A stretch of DNA of 64,000 nt from Ascaphus truei (taxonomy: Eukaryota > Chordata > Amphibia > Anura > Ascaphidae), in assembly GCA_036426205.1 (NCBI GenBank), contig CM071573.1, positions 43,946,643 to 44,010,642 of the forward strand. The letters run 5' to 3'. This document shows, piece by piece, positions 21,984 through 34,079 of the stretch. The notes under the pieces were generated by a model that had not been told where the DNA came from, did not search any database, and saw only the letters and a list, made by a program, of their open reading frames with translations. Each line of letters starts with the position of its first letter. Position 1 is the stretch's first letter. Both the position numbers and the translations under genes were made by a program.

Positions 21984-22855
21984 ATGGAGGAATTTGCTGA
22001 TACTGCAGGACTCTTCTCCTCTACAGTATCTCTGACACGCTTACCTATAGCGAGGCAGAAATAGCATCCATCAGATATACTGAAAAATTTGATGAGGTAC
22101 TCGGACCTGAAAAACCATCAGAAATTTATAATGATCTGGTGAAGTTAAAGAAGAGGGAAGTTGACTATTACCTGCATGGGGTGACACTCTCTCACTACCA
22201 TCGAGAGGGGTTGTTACCCAGAGGGTTCAGGATTAAGAACCAACCAACCATAGGTAGAAACGATCCCGAATTCTGCAGAAAATGGATTGGGATACTCAAT
22301 AAGTGCTCATTTGACCTTACCATACTGGTAATCGAACAGTCCAGTAAGGAACTGGAGAAAATTAAAAAAGAGATTGATACTATCTATTCCAAACATGGTG
22401 ATACCCTCAGTGCTGATACTAACACTAACTGGACTGACAAACTGCAGACCACCATAGATGCGTACGGTGAGGGGCTGGTCAAATACAAGCGGGACAAGCT
22501 GAAACAGGTTAAGATGGACTACAAAGATCGACGTGTTTATAAGTGGCTTCTGGGGATTGGAGATAGCACACAGAGCTCCTCCAGGGGCAGACGCCACTAT
22601 ACACATACCAGGAAGGCAGCAGTATCTGGTGCAGCATACAATACAAGTGATACAGACTTTTCTGATTCACAAGAAGGCACGTCTGCGGATCCTTTTTTAG
22701 GAATAGGTACGACAGGACAAAAAAAAAAACCCTTACCCGACTCCGATACAGGCGGCAGACCAGGAGAGGTGGGTGGAAACCACCGATACCCACTACGGGA
22801 CTCCAGAAAGGAGAGAGGAGAGAGGGGGGAGAGAGGAAGATGGAGAAGACGGTAG
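21984..22855 (+). pseudogene. PLE 1 N-terminal coding region
   Basis: The region upstream of the RT. An open frame runs from about 22,001 to the TAG at 22,853-22,855 and encodes a charged, probably helical segment (KLKKREVDYYLHG, ELEKIKKEIDTIYSKHG), then a basic, serine-rich stretch and a GA-rich tail reading RKERGERGERG. No ATG opens this frame. A plausible start ATG at 21,984 lies in another frame, which closes at 22,047, so a one-base indel near 22,020 is likely. It overlaps the RT frame at its end. PLE proteins normally have a poorly conserved N-terminal part here; no function can be assigned. Confidence 0.65.
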
Positions 22856-24426
22856 TCTACAACATCTCCGGTCATGCATTGACTACAACAGAAATTGATG
22901 TCCTCCAGAAAGGGTTATCGTATGTACCTACACACAAACAGGATCCGTTCCTATGGGAGGTTGATCTTTTCAAGCTCAATAGACAATTGCGTCTAAAAGA
23001 TTTTTATAGCAAACCTACAGGGGATACATCAACAACTACCCTCAGGGACCCAATTACTGGGGGCCGTTTCAAGACTAGGAGTTCATTCGATCCTGTGGTC
23101 GTGAACCATAACATCACCACATTTATGAGTCTTGTGGAGAGAGATACTAGACAACGTATCAGCCAATACAGAACTAGTTTCCATAACATGACCAGGGAAG
23201 AACATGAAGCACTGAAGTCACTACGGGCGAATACAAATATCATCATACGCGCAGCAGACAAGGGTGGCGGAATTGTAGTCATGGCATACTCTGACTACAA
23301 AAAGGAAATCTCCAACCAGCTTGGAGACGATACTAACTACAAGCGTCTGAAATCAGACCCAACAATGCCGTTCAAGAAGGAGATTGACTCTATCATACAG
23401 CTAGGACTCAATAATTCGTGGATTGCGGAGGAAACAGCCAAGTTCCTGATGCAAACATACCCCATTACACCGGTCATTTATATACTCCCTAAAATACACA
23501 AATCTCTGACCAAGCCTCCGGGGAGACCTATCATCTCGGCACCGGGGTCATTGTGTCATCCATTATTACAGTTCTTGGATTTCTACCTTCAACCCATGGT
23601 GATGTGGATGGCCTCATTTGTCAAAGATACAACTGACTTCATCCACAAATTGGAAGGCATTTCGCCGGTTACTGCAGATACTATACTGGTAACCATGGAC
23701 GTGGGCAGTCTATATACTAACATCCCACACCAGGAGGGCATTGAAGCGATCCGTGACCACTTCAGTAAGTTTGCAGAGCACAAGGGGCCGCCTCCAGAAT
23801 ACTTGTTATTGCTGCTGGAGGTGATACTTCATAAGAACTACTTCAGGTTTGAGAAAACCTTTTATCTGCAACTAACAGGCACCGCTATGGGGTCAAACAT
23901 GGCACCGGCGTATGCCAACCTGTTCATGGATACCTACGAGAACACCCATTTGCTTACCGATGCCCCATTTGCGGACCGTATATCTAACTACTATCGCTAC
24001 ATTGATGATGTGTTCCTGGTTTGGCGAGGACTGGAAACAGAGCTTCTATCATTTACTGAGTATCTAAACAAAATTCCATGTACAATTAGGTTCACAGCTA
24101 GCTACAGTACCATAGAAGTTCCTTTTCTTGATACCATTGTTTATAAGGACAATGGAAAACTCTGCACACGTCTATTCCAGAAGCCCACAGATAGGAACAC
24201 ATTATTACATGCAACCAGCCATCATCCACCACCATTAAAAGCAGGTCTACCTTTCTCACAACTACTACTGGTCCGGAGAATTGTGAATGACCCCAAACTA
24301 GTGGAGTGTGCACTTCTGGAGATGGCCTCTCGCTTTCTAGAGAGGGGATATGATCCAAAGAAGTCAATAAGGCACTCATCAAAGCCAGGATCCCAAAGAG
24401 GGAGGAGCTGCTGTCACCAACAATGA
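22840..24426 (+). pseudogene. PLE 1 reverse transcriptase
   Basis: 528 residues with the telomerase-like RT of PLEs. In order: VVYNISGHALT (5-15, PLE N-terminal signature), IIIRAADKGGGIVVM (134-148, RT1), PKIHK...PPGRPIIS (217-233, RT2), MDVGSLYTNIPH (286-297, motif A, catalytic Asp), LTGTAMGSNMAPAYANLF (345-362, motif B), YRYIDDV (385-391, motif C with both Asp), VPFLDT (427-432) and FQKPTDRN...LPFSQLLLVRRI (446-481). All catalytic residues are present. The frame ends early at TGA 24,424-24,426 through a one-base change near 24,357-24,363; the following frame continues the protein. Whether the shift is a real mutation or a sequencing error cannot be told. Confidence 0.9.
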
Positions 24427-25133
24427 GGACCACTGATTCTGATCGCTGTAAGGTGGTCAGCACTTACAGTACTGCATCTGGACATATCAAAAGGTCTATA
24501 CAACAACATTGGCATATATTGGCTAATGATCGCAGGATTGGGAAAGACTTTAATGCTCCACCCCTTTTTTGTTATAAAAGAGGCAGAAATCTGGGAGATC
24601 TGCTTACACATTCTGATCCCGTTGACAAATACATGCCAGCAAAGACCTGGCTGGCGAGAAAACCGGGGTCATACAGATGCCATGGCTGTACCAACTGCCA
24701 GTTTATGCAAACAGGAATTACTTTTGCTCACCCTCAGACTGGCAAATCTACAAAAATTAAACAATATTTAAACTGTGAGTCTAAATATGTAGTGTACTTC
24801 ATCAAGTGCCCATGTGGGCTCTACTACATCGGAAAGACGATGAGAATGTTAAAGGAACGTATCAGTATTCATCGATGTGCAATCAGGAAGGCACTTCTGG
24901 GTGCTGAAGATGACGATGATTTGAAACACCAACCGGTGGCACGACACTTCAGGAAACACAGACACAGTTTAGCAACTCTAAGATGCATGCCCATTATACA
25001 GGCTCGTGCGCCTACCAGGGGTGGCGACAGGAATAAACTACTATTACAGCTGGAAGCTAAAGCTATCTTTGATTTAAGTACAATGACCCCAAAAGGGCTT
25101 AACGAGGATTTTAAGCTAAGTTGTTTTCTTTAG
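24354..25133 (+). pseudogene. PLE 1 GIY-YIG endonuclease region
   Basis: The frame is open from 24,354 to the stop at 25,131-25,133; its first ATG is at 24,423. After a basic linker come CHGCTNC (residues 86-92 from that ATG, a Cys-rich Zn-binding-like cluster), then YVVYF (122-126, the GIY strand) and YYIGKT (134-139, the YIG strand). A conserved Arg-containing helix LKERISIHR follows, then an acidic loop EDDDD and VARHFRKHRH. This is the endonuclease that nicks target DNA in PLE retrotransposition. The frame overlaps the RT stop as ATGA, but open homologous-looking sequence upstream of the ATG argues that RT and nuclease were one protein, split by a frame break. Confidence 0.87.
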
Positions 25134-25535
25134 GTCAGATCCTGATGATACCTATGGACATGTGCGTGTGTGGACAATCACATTAATTTCACTGATGTGC
25201 TTCATGGTATAATATGCTCTGTTGCTCTCCTTTGGTTAGAAGTCTATGCATATTTATTCATCATTTGTTTACATGCAAGTTCTACGTATTGTGGTATTCC
25301 CATATGCACTTATGGTTCATATGACATAGTCTGGCTCTGCCCTCTAGTTATGTCAGTACATTCCATCATGATCCCCACCACTCCCCCACACTCCCTCACA
25401 CCTATATGTCCCTGGTTTTATTATGTTTCACTTATGTATGGCACTACCTGCTTTACTTCTTTAAAAACCCTCTCCCTGCTGCCCCTGACATATCAATCAG
25501 AGCTCAGACCCATTGGTAACCATGACAATGGATGC
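25134..25535 (+). other. PLE 1 3' non-coding region
   Basis: T-rich sequence between the endonuclease stop and the partial right terminal repeat. No other gene is seen. Confidence 0.7.
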
Positions 25536-25623
25536 AATACACAGCTGGGTGATTAGCAGTATGGAGGTATCTTATGTAAGCTTAATCAACACATGACATC
25601 AGAGCTGCAGGTTTCTTGTGTTA
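25536..25623 (+). repeat. PLE 1 terminal repeat, right partial copy
   Basis: Identical to 21,464-21,551. It ends 91 bases before the place where the left copy has its hammerhead-like motif, so this insertion has only one ribozyme. Confidence 0.92.
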
Positions 25624-26159
25624 TCCCTACTGGAGTGAGGAGAAATATTCATGTGCCACTTATAGACATAATTGTAAAATGATTCATTGGGGTGTTTCTT
25701 TGTCTTCTTTTGGTGAATGTAAATATAACTATATAAACAAATGTAACTTCAATTATATTCAGTATATTGCACAAGATAATTTTTATAATGTTGCCTCAAT
25801 TAACATGTCTTTCTCATCCAGATGTACTTTGCAATGCAACAATGTTACATTAATAAATTTTCTCACCATATAGATATATCTTCAGCACATGACTGATCTG
25901 TGAACAAGACGCATGTAAGAAATGTCCCAAACATCATAAATTACAGGAGGTGTTAATGGAAATATTATTTTTAAGGACTTCACAAGGCATAAGTCTTATT
26001 GAATGGGAAGAAGATTACAAGAAACTCGGCTATATACATCAACAGCATTTTACTAAACCTACAGACCGCACACTTACCAGACAAGACAAGAGGTTTTAAA
26101 GAGCAAAGACAATGAAACCTACATGTTGAAAATACGGTAATGTTTACAACAAATAGTCC
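25624..26159. other. leader of the zinc-finger region, no clear exon
   Basis: AT-rich sequence. From about 26,000 it resembles the linker upstream of frog zinc-finger exons (acagaccgcacacttacc..., then catactgggaagaaattc), but no KRAB, SCAN or other effector domain was recognised. Confidence 0.4.
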
Positions 26160-27650
<1,491 letters not shown>

Positions 27651-28261
27651 TTCACTTAGTGTTGTCCCCCTCTTACTATTAATGTGAAAATATACAAAAT
27701 ACCCATTACAAATACAAATTGAGGTGCATGCGCGACAACTGCGGTATGGCAGCTTAGTTTAAAAGCTCTGCCAATACCCTGCACTAGTAAGCACTAAACG
27801 ATAATTAACACACCCAACCACACAAACACTTCAGCCTCAATCCCCGATCACTGAGCATACCACAAGGTCGCAGAAGAGAAGACAATGCTGGACTTAAGCT
27901 ATATTTCCAAACCCTGAATGGCGTAGGTGGGAAGAGTCACCGGCATCCGTTATGGCTCTGAATCGGAGGGAAAGGAGTGCGTGGTGGGAGAGAGAACTAA
28001 TCACAAAAGTGATTTTTTTTAAATTCCCTGAAAAAACTGTACATCTCAAATCCCCAATCTGAGATGAAGGACATAACTCATATTGGAGACCGTACTGATG
28101 AATTGGAAAGGAAAATGGATTCAACAGAAAAACGCTGCACAAAACTGAAACAAACAAACAAAGTGAGGGAAACATAAACAGTTCATGGAAGACAGAGAAT
28201 GTTGAAAATAACAATTTGAATGACTCTATATATGGTAGACAAATAGATAGCAATAACACTG
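27651..28261. other. no gene seen
   Basis: After the last degenerate finger the sequence becomes mixed. A minus-strand frame of 161 residues ends inside the MITE and has no recognisable domain. Confidence 0.45.
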
Positions 28262-28639
28262 CGACACACTTTATTCGAGCTCGGCTAGTCCAACACGTTC
28301 GGTATACCCGGGTGTTTGAGTTTGTGACTGTTTTCTGCCCGAGTGCATTGAGGTATTTTCCAAGCAGGGATTGAAGCATTTATATCCCGCGTGGCTGCAA
28401 TACTGCACAGTTATAATATATTACTGCATTACAATTCATGAATTTAATGCCTCTGGGTAGACACGCGAAGCATTGCACCTATTAAATCCTAATCATTACC
28501 ATTTAACAGATCAGCCACCCGCAGCCAGGCATGAACCCAGGCGGGAAGGCAACGCAACGGGCTTGTCAGAGGTGAGGAGCGGCGCATTCCAGGTATCTGC
28601 CAGGTACATACTGGGTATTTGCTCGAATAAAGTGTGTCG
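28262..28639. mobile_element. MITE with perfect 19-bp TIRs
   Basis: Left end CGACACACTTTATTCGAGC (28,262-28,280), right end its exact complement (28,621-28,639); 378 bp in all. No transposase. The target duplication is unclear (flanks aacactg / gtgcagt), so I cannot assign a superfamily. The left end also occurs at 21,427. Confidence 0.88.
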
Positions 28640-28860
28640 GTGCAGTATACACAAGCAAATATGGTCAGTATAATATCAAATCCTCTATTGGGATCACCGC
28701 TGGATAGTGCTGTTATGTTTCCCTCACTTTGTTCACTTACCCTTCCATCCCTCACTATTTGTATTTGGTGGTATTTCTGCTTTTGCAGTCAGAACCAAAG
28801 ATCCAAGGAATCTCCTGTACTCGTGTCAATGACAGCCGCAATACAATAAGCGCATTGCAC
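28640..28860. other. no gene seen
   Basis: Short spacer between the MITE and a tandem duplication. Confidence 0.5.
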
Positions 28861-29160
28861 ATGGTTGCCATACCAACCAGAATGCCAGCTCACATCACAA
28901 CACTGATCGGGTCTCACTGAGAAGTCAGCAACGAGATTACGCATTACATAATGGCTGCCCGATCCAGATTAAGGACACCTGGGACAGGAACCGCATTAAT
29001 GCATGGCTCATGTGCACCATGGTTGCCATACCAACCAGGAACGCTCCACTGCTTCAGATGTAACAACAGCTGATGGGGTCTCATTGAGCAGCCCGCCGTA
29101 GAGGATAATGTATGTTCAAGATGGCCAACCCGATCGGGATTGAGGACACCTGGGACGAAA
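28861..29160. repeat. 158-bp tandem duplication, diverged
   Basis: Two copies that start ATGGTTGCCATACCAACCAG (28,861 and 29,019) and end with words like GGACACCTGGGAC. They differ by about a fifth of positions. Confidence 0.8.
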
Positions 29161-29219
29161 ACGTGTGGGTGTCTGGGAACCTGTAATTAGTGGCACTGGG
29201 CAGAAGGTAAATAAGTCTC

Positions 29220-29440
29220 CCATGGGTATGGTAGCAATGTACACCCCCCCTCCCCCGAAGAAGATCCCTCTGTGAGATTGAAATGTTGATTTGTGTGTTC
29301 TTAATACAGTTTTTTTAATATGACTACCATGTGCTGTCTCTGCTTGCTGTCTGTTCTTCCGGATGATAAGTATCTTCAGTATATTATATGGGACTAGCAC
29401 CAGACCATTCCAACGACTACCGGAGTGCTGGTTTAATATA
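29220..29440 (+). mobile_element. PLE terminal-repeat fragment, plus orientation
   Basis: Contains a degenerate motif at 29,253-29,290 (CCGAAGAAG...TTGAAATGTTG). After it come the same words in the same order as the PLE 1 leader: aatacag, gtgctgtctct, atatgggac, gcacc, ggagtg. It is clearly a relative of the PLE 1 terminal repeat. Confidence 0.62.
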
Positions 29441-29469
29441 TATATATTTATATATATATATATGTATAT

Positions 29470-29635
29470 ATATATCATATCCGGTAACCAGGGAAATCCA
29501 GGTACAAAGAGACAGCACACACAACGCAATATAATGAAGTAAATAAGTGTATTACAACACAGGCAGCCAGACGTTTCGGTCCTCAGAAGGACCTTCCTTT
29601 TTAGGACCGAAACTTGACGGCCGCCCTCACAAGTC
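29470..29635 (-). mobile_element. PLE terminal-repeat fragment, minus orientation
   Basis: On the minus strand: a degenerate motif (29,606-29,571: AAGGAAGGTCC, a pairing GGACC, then GAAACGTCTGG), then aatacactt and gtgctgtctctttgtacc as in PLE 1. It faces the plus-strand copy across a (TA)n tract at 29,438-29,475. Confidence 0.62.
29571..29606 (-). ncRNA. hammerhead ribozyme-like motif, first box lost
   Basis: GGTCC/GGACC stem and GAAACG box kept, but CTGANGA reads AAAAAGGA. Probably inactive. Confidence 0.35.
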
Positions 29636-30124
29636 TTACCTGTGGCTGGTGCGGCGTCTCCCGCCATTTTCCTGCTCCCCTGCATTTGTGAGTGTCTCCC
29701 CTGCAGCTCCTGTGAAAATGGCTGCATTGCCATGACAACGGGACGCTACATGGCACCAGGTTGTCATGTCATATATATATGTGTAACATACACAAAAAAT
29801 GAATACCGCATCAACAACCAACAAATAAATGCATTATCTAAACCTATCTTTACCAGAAAAATAACTGAAAAGAAATTACAGATAAATAATTAAACTGCTA
29901 GGCGGTGCTAGAGGAGTAGATTAAATATGAAAACACAGAAAAGGAAACCTCCAAAAAGCACTCAGACAAATTATGCAAAATAATGATAATAATTTATTAA
30001 ATCAAAAAATAATGAAAAACAGAAACAGCTGACTGAAGACCTGCCTGACTAAACAAAAAATAAATTAAAATTGGACAGACCCGAGGAAAACTAAATTACC
30101 ATATAAAACCCAAACATAATATGA

Positions 30125-30969
30125 TCAGTAAAGTGATGTGAAATTGAGTATAACACAATTGTGAGCAGGTGGGTGTAAGCCCCTCTGCCTCCAAATGTGT
30201 CCACCAGCGCTCTTACTTATCAGCCTCCTTGTGTATTAATAACACACAAAGGGAGAAAATGAGTTACAAGGGATTTACACAGCAAAACATTCAACAATTG
30301 TTACAATCAATTAAAATACTTAGTGTCCAAGAAGTTTGCTTTTTGTGGTCCCAAATACAGAGTCCAAGCCTGATTTTTTTCGAATCAAGCTACATACTCG
30401 TGAGAACACTGTAGATTAATACTAATAGGGCACCGATGTACAGAATTGATCAATTGATGTCAATAACTAATTGTTTAATGAATTTATGTTTGCTATATAA
30501 TGTCGTGACTTGAGCAACCAGCAATGAACGTGCCCCTGAGGAAGAGGACAAGTGTCCTTGAAACGCGTAGGGCGGACATTGCTAGAGGTTGCTGCTGTGG
30601 CTGGCACTCGGCACTAATAGAACACAGAGAGCAGGGATCCTGGAGTTCCGTCTTCGGAGAAGAAGCAGGTGACTGCCCATAATCCAACCCCCCGATCGAC
30701 GTCACGCGCCGACGTCGCGAGTCATCTGACGCGGAAGCTGAACGGTTGCTGATCGGGACAACGAGGAGGGCCGTGCATCAACGCAGCAGAAGAAGCGAAA
30801 AAAACGTCCAGACACCCCGTTCCGCGGCTCTGGTTGTTATTTATACCGAGAAGATATGACCGGTATACAATTTTTTTATGTATAGAGTTTTTATAACCGT
30901 TTTATTTCCATAAATCTGACAATATGACCCTATGGGCCTTGCGCTCTTTTTCTTTTTTTTCCCTTGTCT
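30125..30969 (+). mobile_element. nested ribozyme-bearing insertion with 9-bp TSD
   Basis: 845 bp flanked by the perfect direct repeat ATAATATGA (30,116-30,124 and 30,970-30,978). Removing it restores continuity of the left palindrome arm with the right arm, so the borders are secure. The insertion has a hammerhead-like motif near its middle (30,535), no RT or endonuclease, and ends in a pyrimidine-rich tract (ctctttttctttttttt). It looks like a free-standing PLE terminal repeat or a non-autonomous ribozyme-bearing retroelement. Confidence 0.78.
30535..30573 (+). ncRNA. hammerhead ribozyme-like motif in nested insertion
   Basis: CTGAGGA, AG, a perfect AGGAC/GTCCT stem with loop AAGT, then TGAAACGCGTAGGG. 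Both boxes are intact; one extra base lies on the 3' side of the stem. Confidence 0.55.
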
Positions 30970-32126
30970 ATAATATGACAGTACCTAAGATGATATGCCA
31001 CTATGGGGACAATACCCATACGAATCTACAACCGCGGTCGTTATATAAGATAATGAGCAAAAAAACAATAAAGGAAAATAAATAATAAACCTTTAAAGAA
31101 AATAAATGAATATGGTAAAAAATAATTAACAGGCATGCTATACCAGTGTGCGGGGGCACTTGATAAAAAGATTTAGCATGAAAATATACATATAGTACAT
31201 GACATCAAAAAACATTATTTGAAAGGTACTTCAGTGACCCAACACAGATGTCAAAAGATGATTAATAGGAAGATAATAGACTCCTGTGATAGTATCACTG
31301 CAGTCTCTGTAGACAAAGCCACGATCAAAAATAACTTGCAGGGGTAACAAAGAGAAATATAAGTCCAAATAAGTGCTAGCAGGCGGGCCGCAGGTGAAGT
31401 CCCACCAAGCGTTTCCCGCTAAGGTTCTCAAGGTCACCAACGTTTCGCCCTAAGGCTCTAGGAGAGCCTAGCGGGGCGAAACGCTTGGTGGGACTTTCAC
31501 GCTGCTGGCCTGCCTGCTAGCACTTATTTGGACCTTATATTTCCTTTGTTACCCTGAAGTTATTCTTTGATCGTGGCTTGTCTACCAGAGACTGCAGTGT
31601 ATACTAACAGGAGCTAGTATCTTCCTATTAATCCATCTTTTGACATCTGTGTTTGGTCACTGAAGTACCTTTCAAATAATGTTTTTTGATGTCATGTACT
31701 ATATGTATAGTTTCATGCTAAGGTCTTATCAAGTGCCCGCACACGGTATAGCATGCCGGTTACAGTAACGGGGGGACCAGGAGGCGAGGGAGGGGGGCGG
31801 AAAGGGGGAGGAGGGATGGGGCCGGGAGGGTTTTTTTTTTGAAAGGATGATATGTAAGTAAGAGACTTTCGGCCGCGGTTGTAGATCGCTATGGGTAATT
31901 TGTCTCTATAGTGGTCATATCATCTTAGGTACTGTTCATATTATGTTTTGGTTCTATATGGCAATTTAGTTTTCCTCGGGTCTGTTCAAATTCAATTTAT
32001 TTTTGTTTAGTCAGGCAGGTTTTCAGTCAGCGTTTTTTGTTTTTCATTATTTTTTGATTTAATAAATTACTATCATTATTTTGCATAATTTGTCTGAGTG
32101 CTTTTTAGAGGTTTCTTTCTCTGTGT

Positions 32127-32130
<4 letters not shown>

Positions 32131-32203
<73 letters not shown>
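32131..32203. repeat. (AT)n(AC)n microsatellite
   Basis: About 22 AT units followed by about 13 AC units, immediately next to the right end of the compound fold-back. Confidence 0.98.
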
Positions 32204-32205
<2 letters not shown>

Positions 32206-32638
32206 AGGAATGAGCGCTTGCTAATAAGTGACAATAAAACTAAAGTGACACACTGTAGATGTGAGTAAGGTGTAAATGTGAATGATTAGATACAGTATGT
32301 GAAGTCAGTGACATAATGGTATCAATCAATGACATAGACTTAAATATAAGTGCACATGTGAATGTAACAAATAAAATTGTTTATAAAATATGAAATATAG
32401 AGATAATTTAACATGTCCATAATAAAGTCCATAATTGAAATATTTGAAAGGATATAAAGTGCCGCGAGTTTCTGCAACTTCTAAGAGAATGAACCACATC
32501 CAACAGAATCTATTGAAAAAAGAAAAAAAGAAGCTCGTACCACATAGCATAAATCTGTGTGAACATTTATTATCAAAATGAGAGATTTCTAAAATAGCAC
32601 ACTCACAAGTGTATGCCTTCAGAAGATGAAGCCCTCGG
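32204..32638. other. no gene seen; repeat-like
   Basis: A-rich sequence resembling PLE leader DNA (ataaagtccataattg...). It ends at the gypsy gag sequence with CCTTCAGAAGATGAAGCCC. No motif is complete. Confidence 0.4.
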
Positions 32639-33100
32639 GTGATGTTGGAATCCATCTTCTCACTTTTGAATGCACGGCACAGAGAGGGTTGGCCAGAAAC
32701 TGAGTGGGACAGTCTAATCGCACCCTTCATAAGCGGCAAACCCCATAAGGCTTACTTTGATCTAGATCCAGCCGTAGCTAAAGTCTATGCAAAGTTGAAG
32801 TTGGAGATCTTCGCACGCCTTGGCGTAACCACGGCTGTTCCCGCCCACAGGTTCCACGCACGGTCCTTCACTTTGGAGAAAGCCACTCGTTCCCAGATGT
32901 ACGACCTCATCCACCTCACCCGGAAGTGGCTGCAACTCGAGATCAACTCATCAAGCCACATCATGGAACTGTTGGTCATGGACCAGTTCTTGAGTTAACT
33001 TTCCTCTCCCCTACTCTCCATTGGGTCAGCCAGAGTGACCCCCACAATGCAGACGAGCTGGTGGCCCTCGTATAATGGTACAGTGCAGCAGAGGAGCACC
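32639..33100 (+). pseudogene. SCAN-like gag fragment
   Basis: The translation from about 32,650 gives WPETEWDSLIAPFISGKPHKAY, then a segment with the SCAN signature: RFHARSFTLEKATRSQMYDL followed by KWLQLEINSSSHIMELLVMD and QFL. This corresponds to the helical SCAN core (FR.......P......L..L...WL.P...S...I.ELLVLEQFL). After a stop at 32,996 the homology continues (NADELVAL...YSAAEEHL, about 33,046-33,105). In cellular proteins SCAN mediates dimerisation; in the transposon it is part of the capsid. Confidence 0.82.
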
Positions 33101-33214
33101 TATAACCCACAGTGTGGAGCATCCCCACAACCCAAGGACCCATGACTCTACCAGAGATGGTAAAGGGTACCAGGGTTAAGGGGGGCTGAAGAGCAGAGGA
33201 CCCGTTGAATAACC

Positions 33215-33760
33215 ATCTCTGGGCAATTGTAAAGGTAAATGGTAAGAGGTTCCGGGCACTACTTGACTTGGGGAGTATGATTTCCCGTTGTGTCTGAATA
33301 CCTGTTGCCCACTGAGAAAAAACAGGTAAACAGTTCACAAAGAGTGGGGAATTTGTTGTATACATGGGGATAATCATGAAAGTGATTACAGGTAGTCCTC
33401 GTTATCCAACGAATGGCATATCCAACGCTTTATAATGCAACCCTACGGGCCATTTTTCTATGCCGGAATGCGTTATCCAGCGCCTGAATGCTTTATCCAA
33501 TGCTAACCGCCACTGCTTAATATGGGACTCGCTTTACAACGGTTTCACTATCCAGCGCTACTTCCAGAATGGATTCCATTGGATAACCAAGGACTGCCTG
33601 TACATGGGGATAATCCACTGTTGAGGTTCTTATTGAAACCGAGTTTGGTTCCTTAAATTTCAAAGTTGGTAAAGTACCCAAACTGGCACATGATGTAATA
33701 ATAGGGACCGACTTTTCACATTTTCTAAAAATGTGGTCCTCCTCTCAGAATAGCGCACAG
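33215..33760 (+). pseudogene. gypsy aspartic protease fragment
   Basis: VKVNGKRFRALLDLGSMIS (about 33,235-33,285) matches the active-site strand of a retropepsin, but the catalytic triplet D(T/S)G reads DLG, an inactivating or unusual change. The C-terminal strand appears as DVIIGTDF (about 33,690-33,715) beyond a MITE insertion at 33,389-33,600. Confidence 0.68.
33389..33600. mobile_element. mariner-type MITE, TA target
   Basis: The inverted ends CAGGTAGTCCTCGTTATCCA and TGGATAACCAAGGACTGCCTG sit inside TA dinucleotides (33,387-33,388, 33,601-33,602). 212 bp, with internal repeats of ttatccagcgc. It lies within the gypsy protease region, so it is younger than the gypsy element. The phrase catggggataatc occurs on both sides, a larger duplication than TA alone would give. 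Confidence 0.88.
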
Positions 33761-34079
33761 AGTTCAACAGTGGACCATAAAGAGGTAACAGAAGAAACAA
33801 ATCCTTTACCTTTTTTCAGACATGGAGGTCGAGGAGGGCCCAAATAAAAAGGGGAAAGAGGAAGAGTGCTGTAAAATTATTTTTCCCATGGCTACCTTGG
33901 TAGGTAAAAACTTCAAATCGAGACGTTGAACAGTCGCCTACCACCCCAGAAAAGGATAAGACCTTCGCTGACCTAGAGGTCAGTCCCGGGAGTTTTAAGA
34001 AGGCCCAGTGGGAAGACTCCACCTTAGTGGAAGCAAGGAGGAATACACAGACCAGAATAGTACTCCTGGAAAACTAGAT

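Larger units (their letters stand above)
21464..25623 (+). mobile_element. Penelope-like element 1, nearly complete
   Basis: A 4.16-kb element in order: terminal repeat with hammerhead-like motif (21,464 to about 21,980), N-terminal region, reverse transcriptase, GIY-YIG endonuclease, a 400-bp 3' non-coding part, and a partial copy of the terminal repeat. The first 88 bases (21,464-21,551) recur without any difference I can see at 25,536-25,623, which implies a fairly recent insertion. The right copy stops before the ribozyme. Two frame breaks split the coding region, so the copy is probably inactive unless these are sequencing errors. No convincing target duplication was found at the ends. 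Confidence 0.88.
29925..32130. repeat. compound fold-back, about 2.2 kb
   Basis: The outer arms 29,925-30,124 and 31,936-32,130 are reverse complements (for example ctaaattaccatata against tatatggcaatttag, and cagacccgagg against cctcgggtctg). The inner arms 30,970-31,429 and 31,456-31,950 also pair (gtgctagcaggc against gcctgctagcac, ccgcggtcg against cggccgcgg). The left arm is interrupted by an 845-bp insertion. The centre holds a partial third copy with repeated CACCAA(G)CGTTTC words. Inner segments at 31,050-31,140 and 31,760-31,860 do not pair. Confidence 0.88.

Noticed and set aside
22139..22141. GTG at 22,139 as the PLE 1 start codon
   Set aside because: The frame is open well upstream to about 22,001 and GTG starts are not expected here; the ATG at 21,984 with an indel is more plausible.
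24423..24426. ATGA overlap between RT and nuclease frames as a coupled start
   Set aside because: The nuclease frame is open and protein-like upstream of the ATG back to 24,354, so a frame break in one long protein is simpler than a designed overlap. Eukaryotic translation also makes such coupling unlikely.
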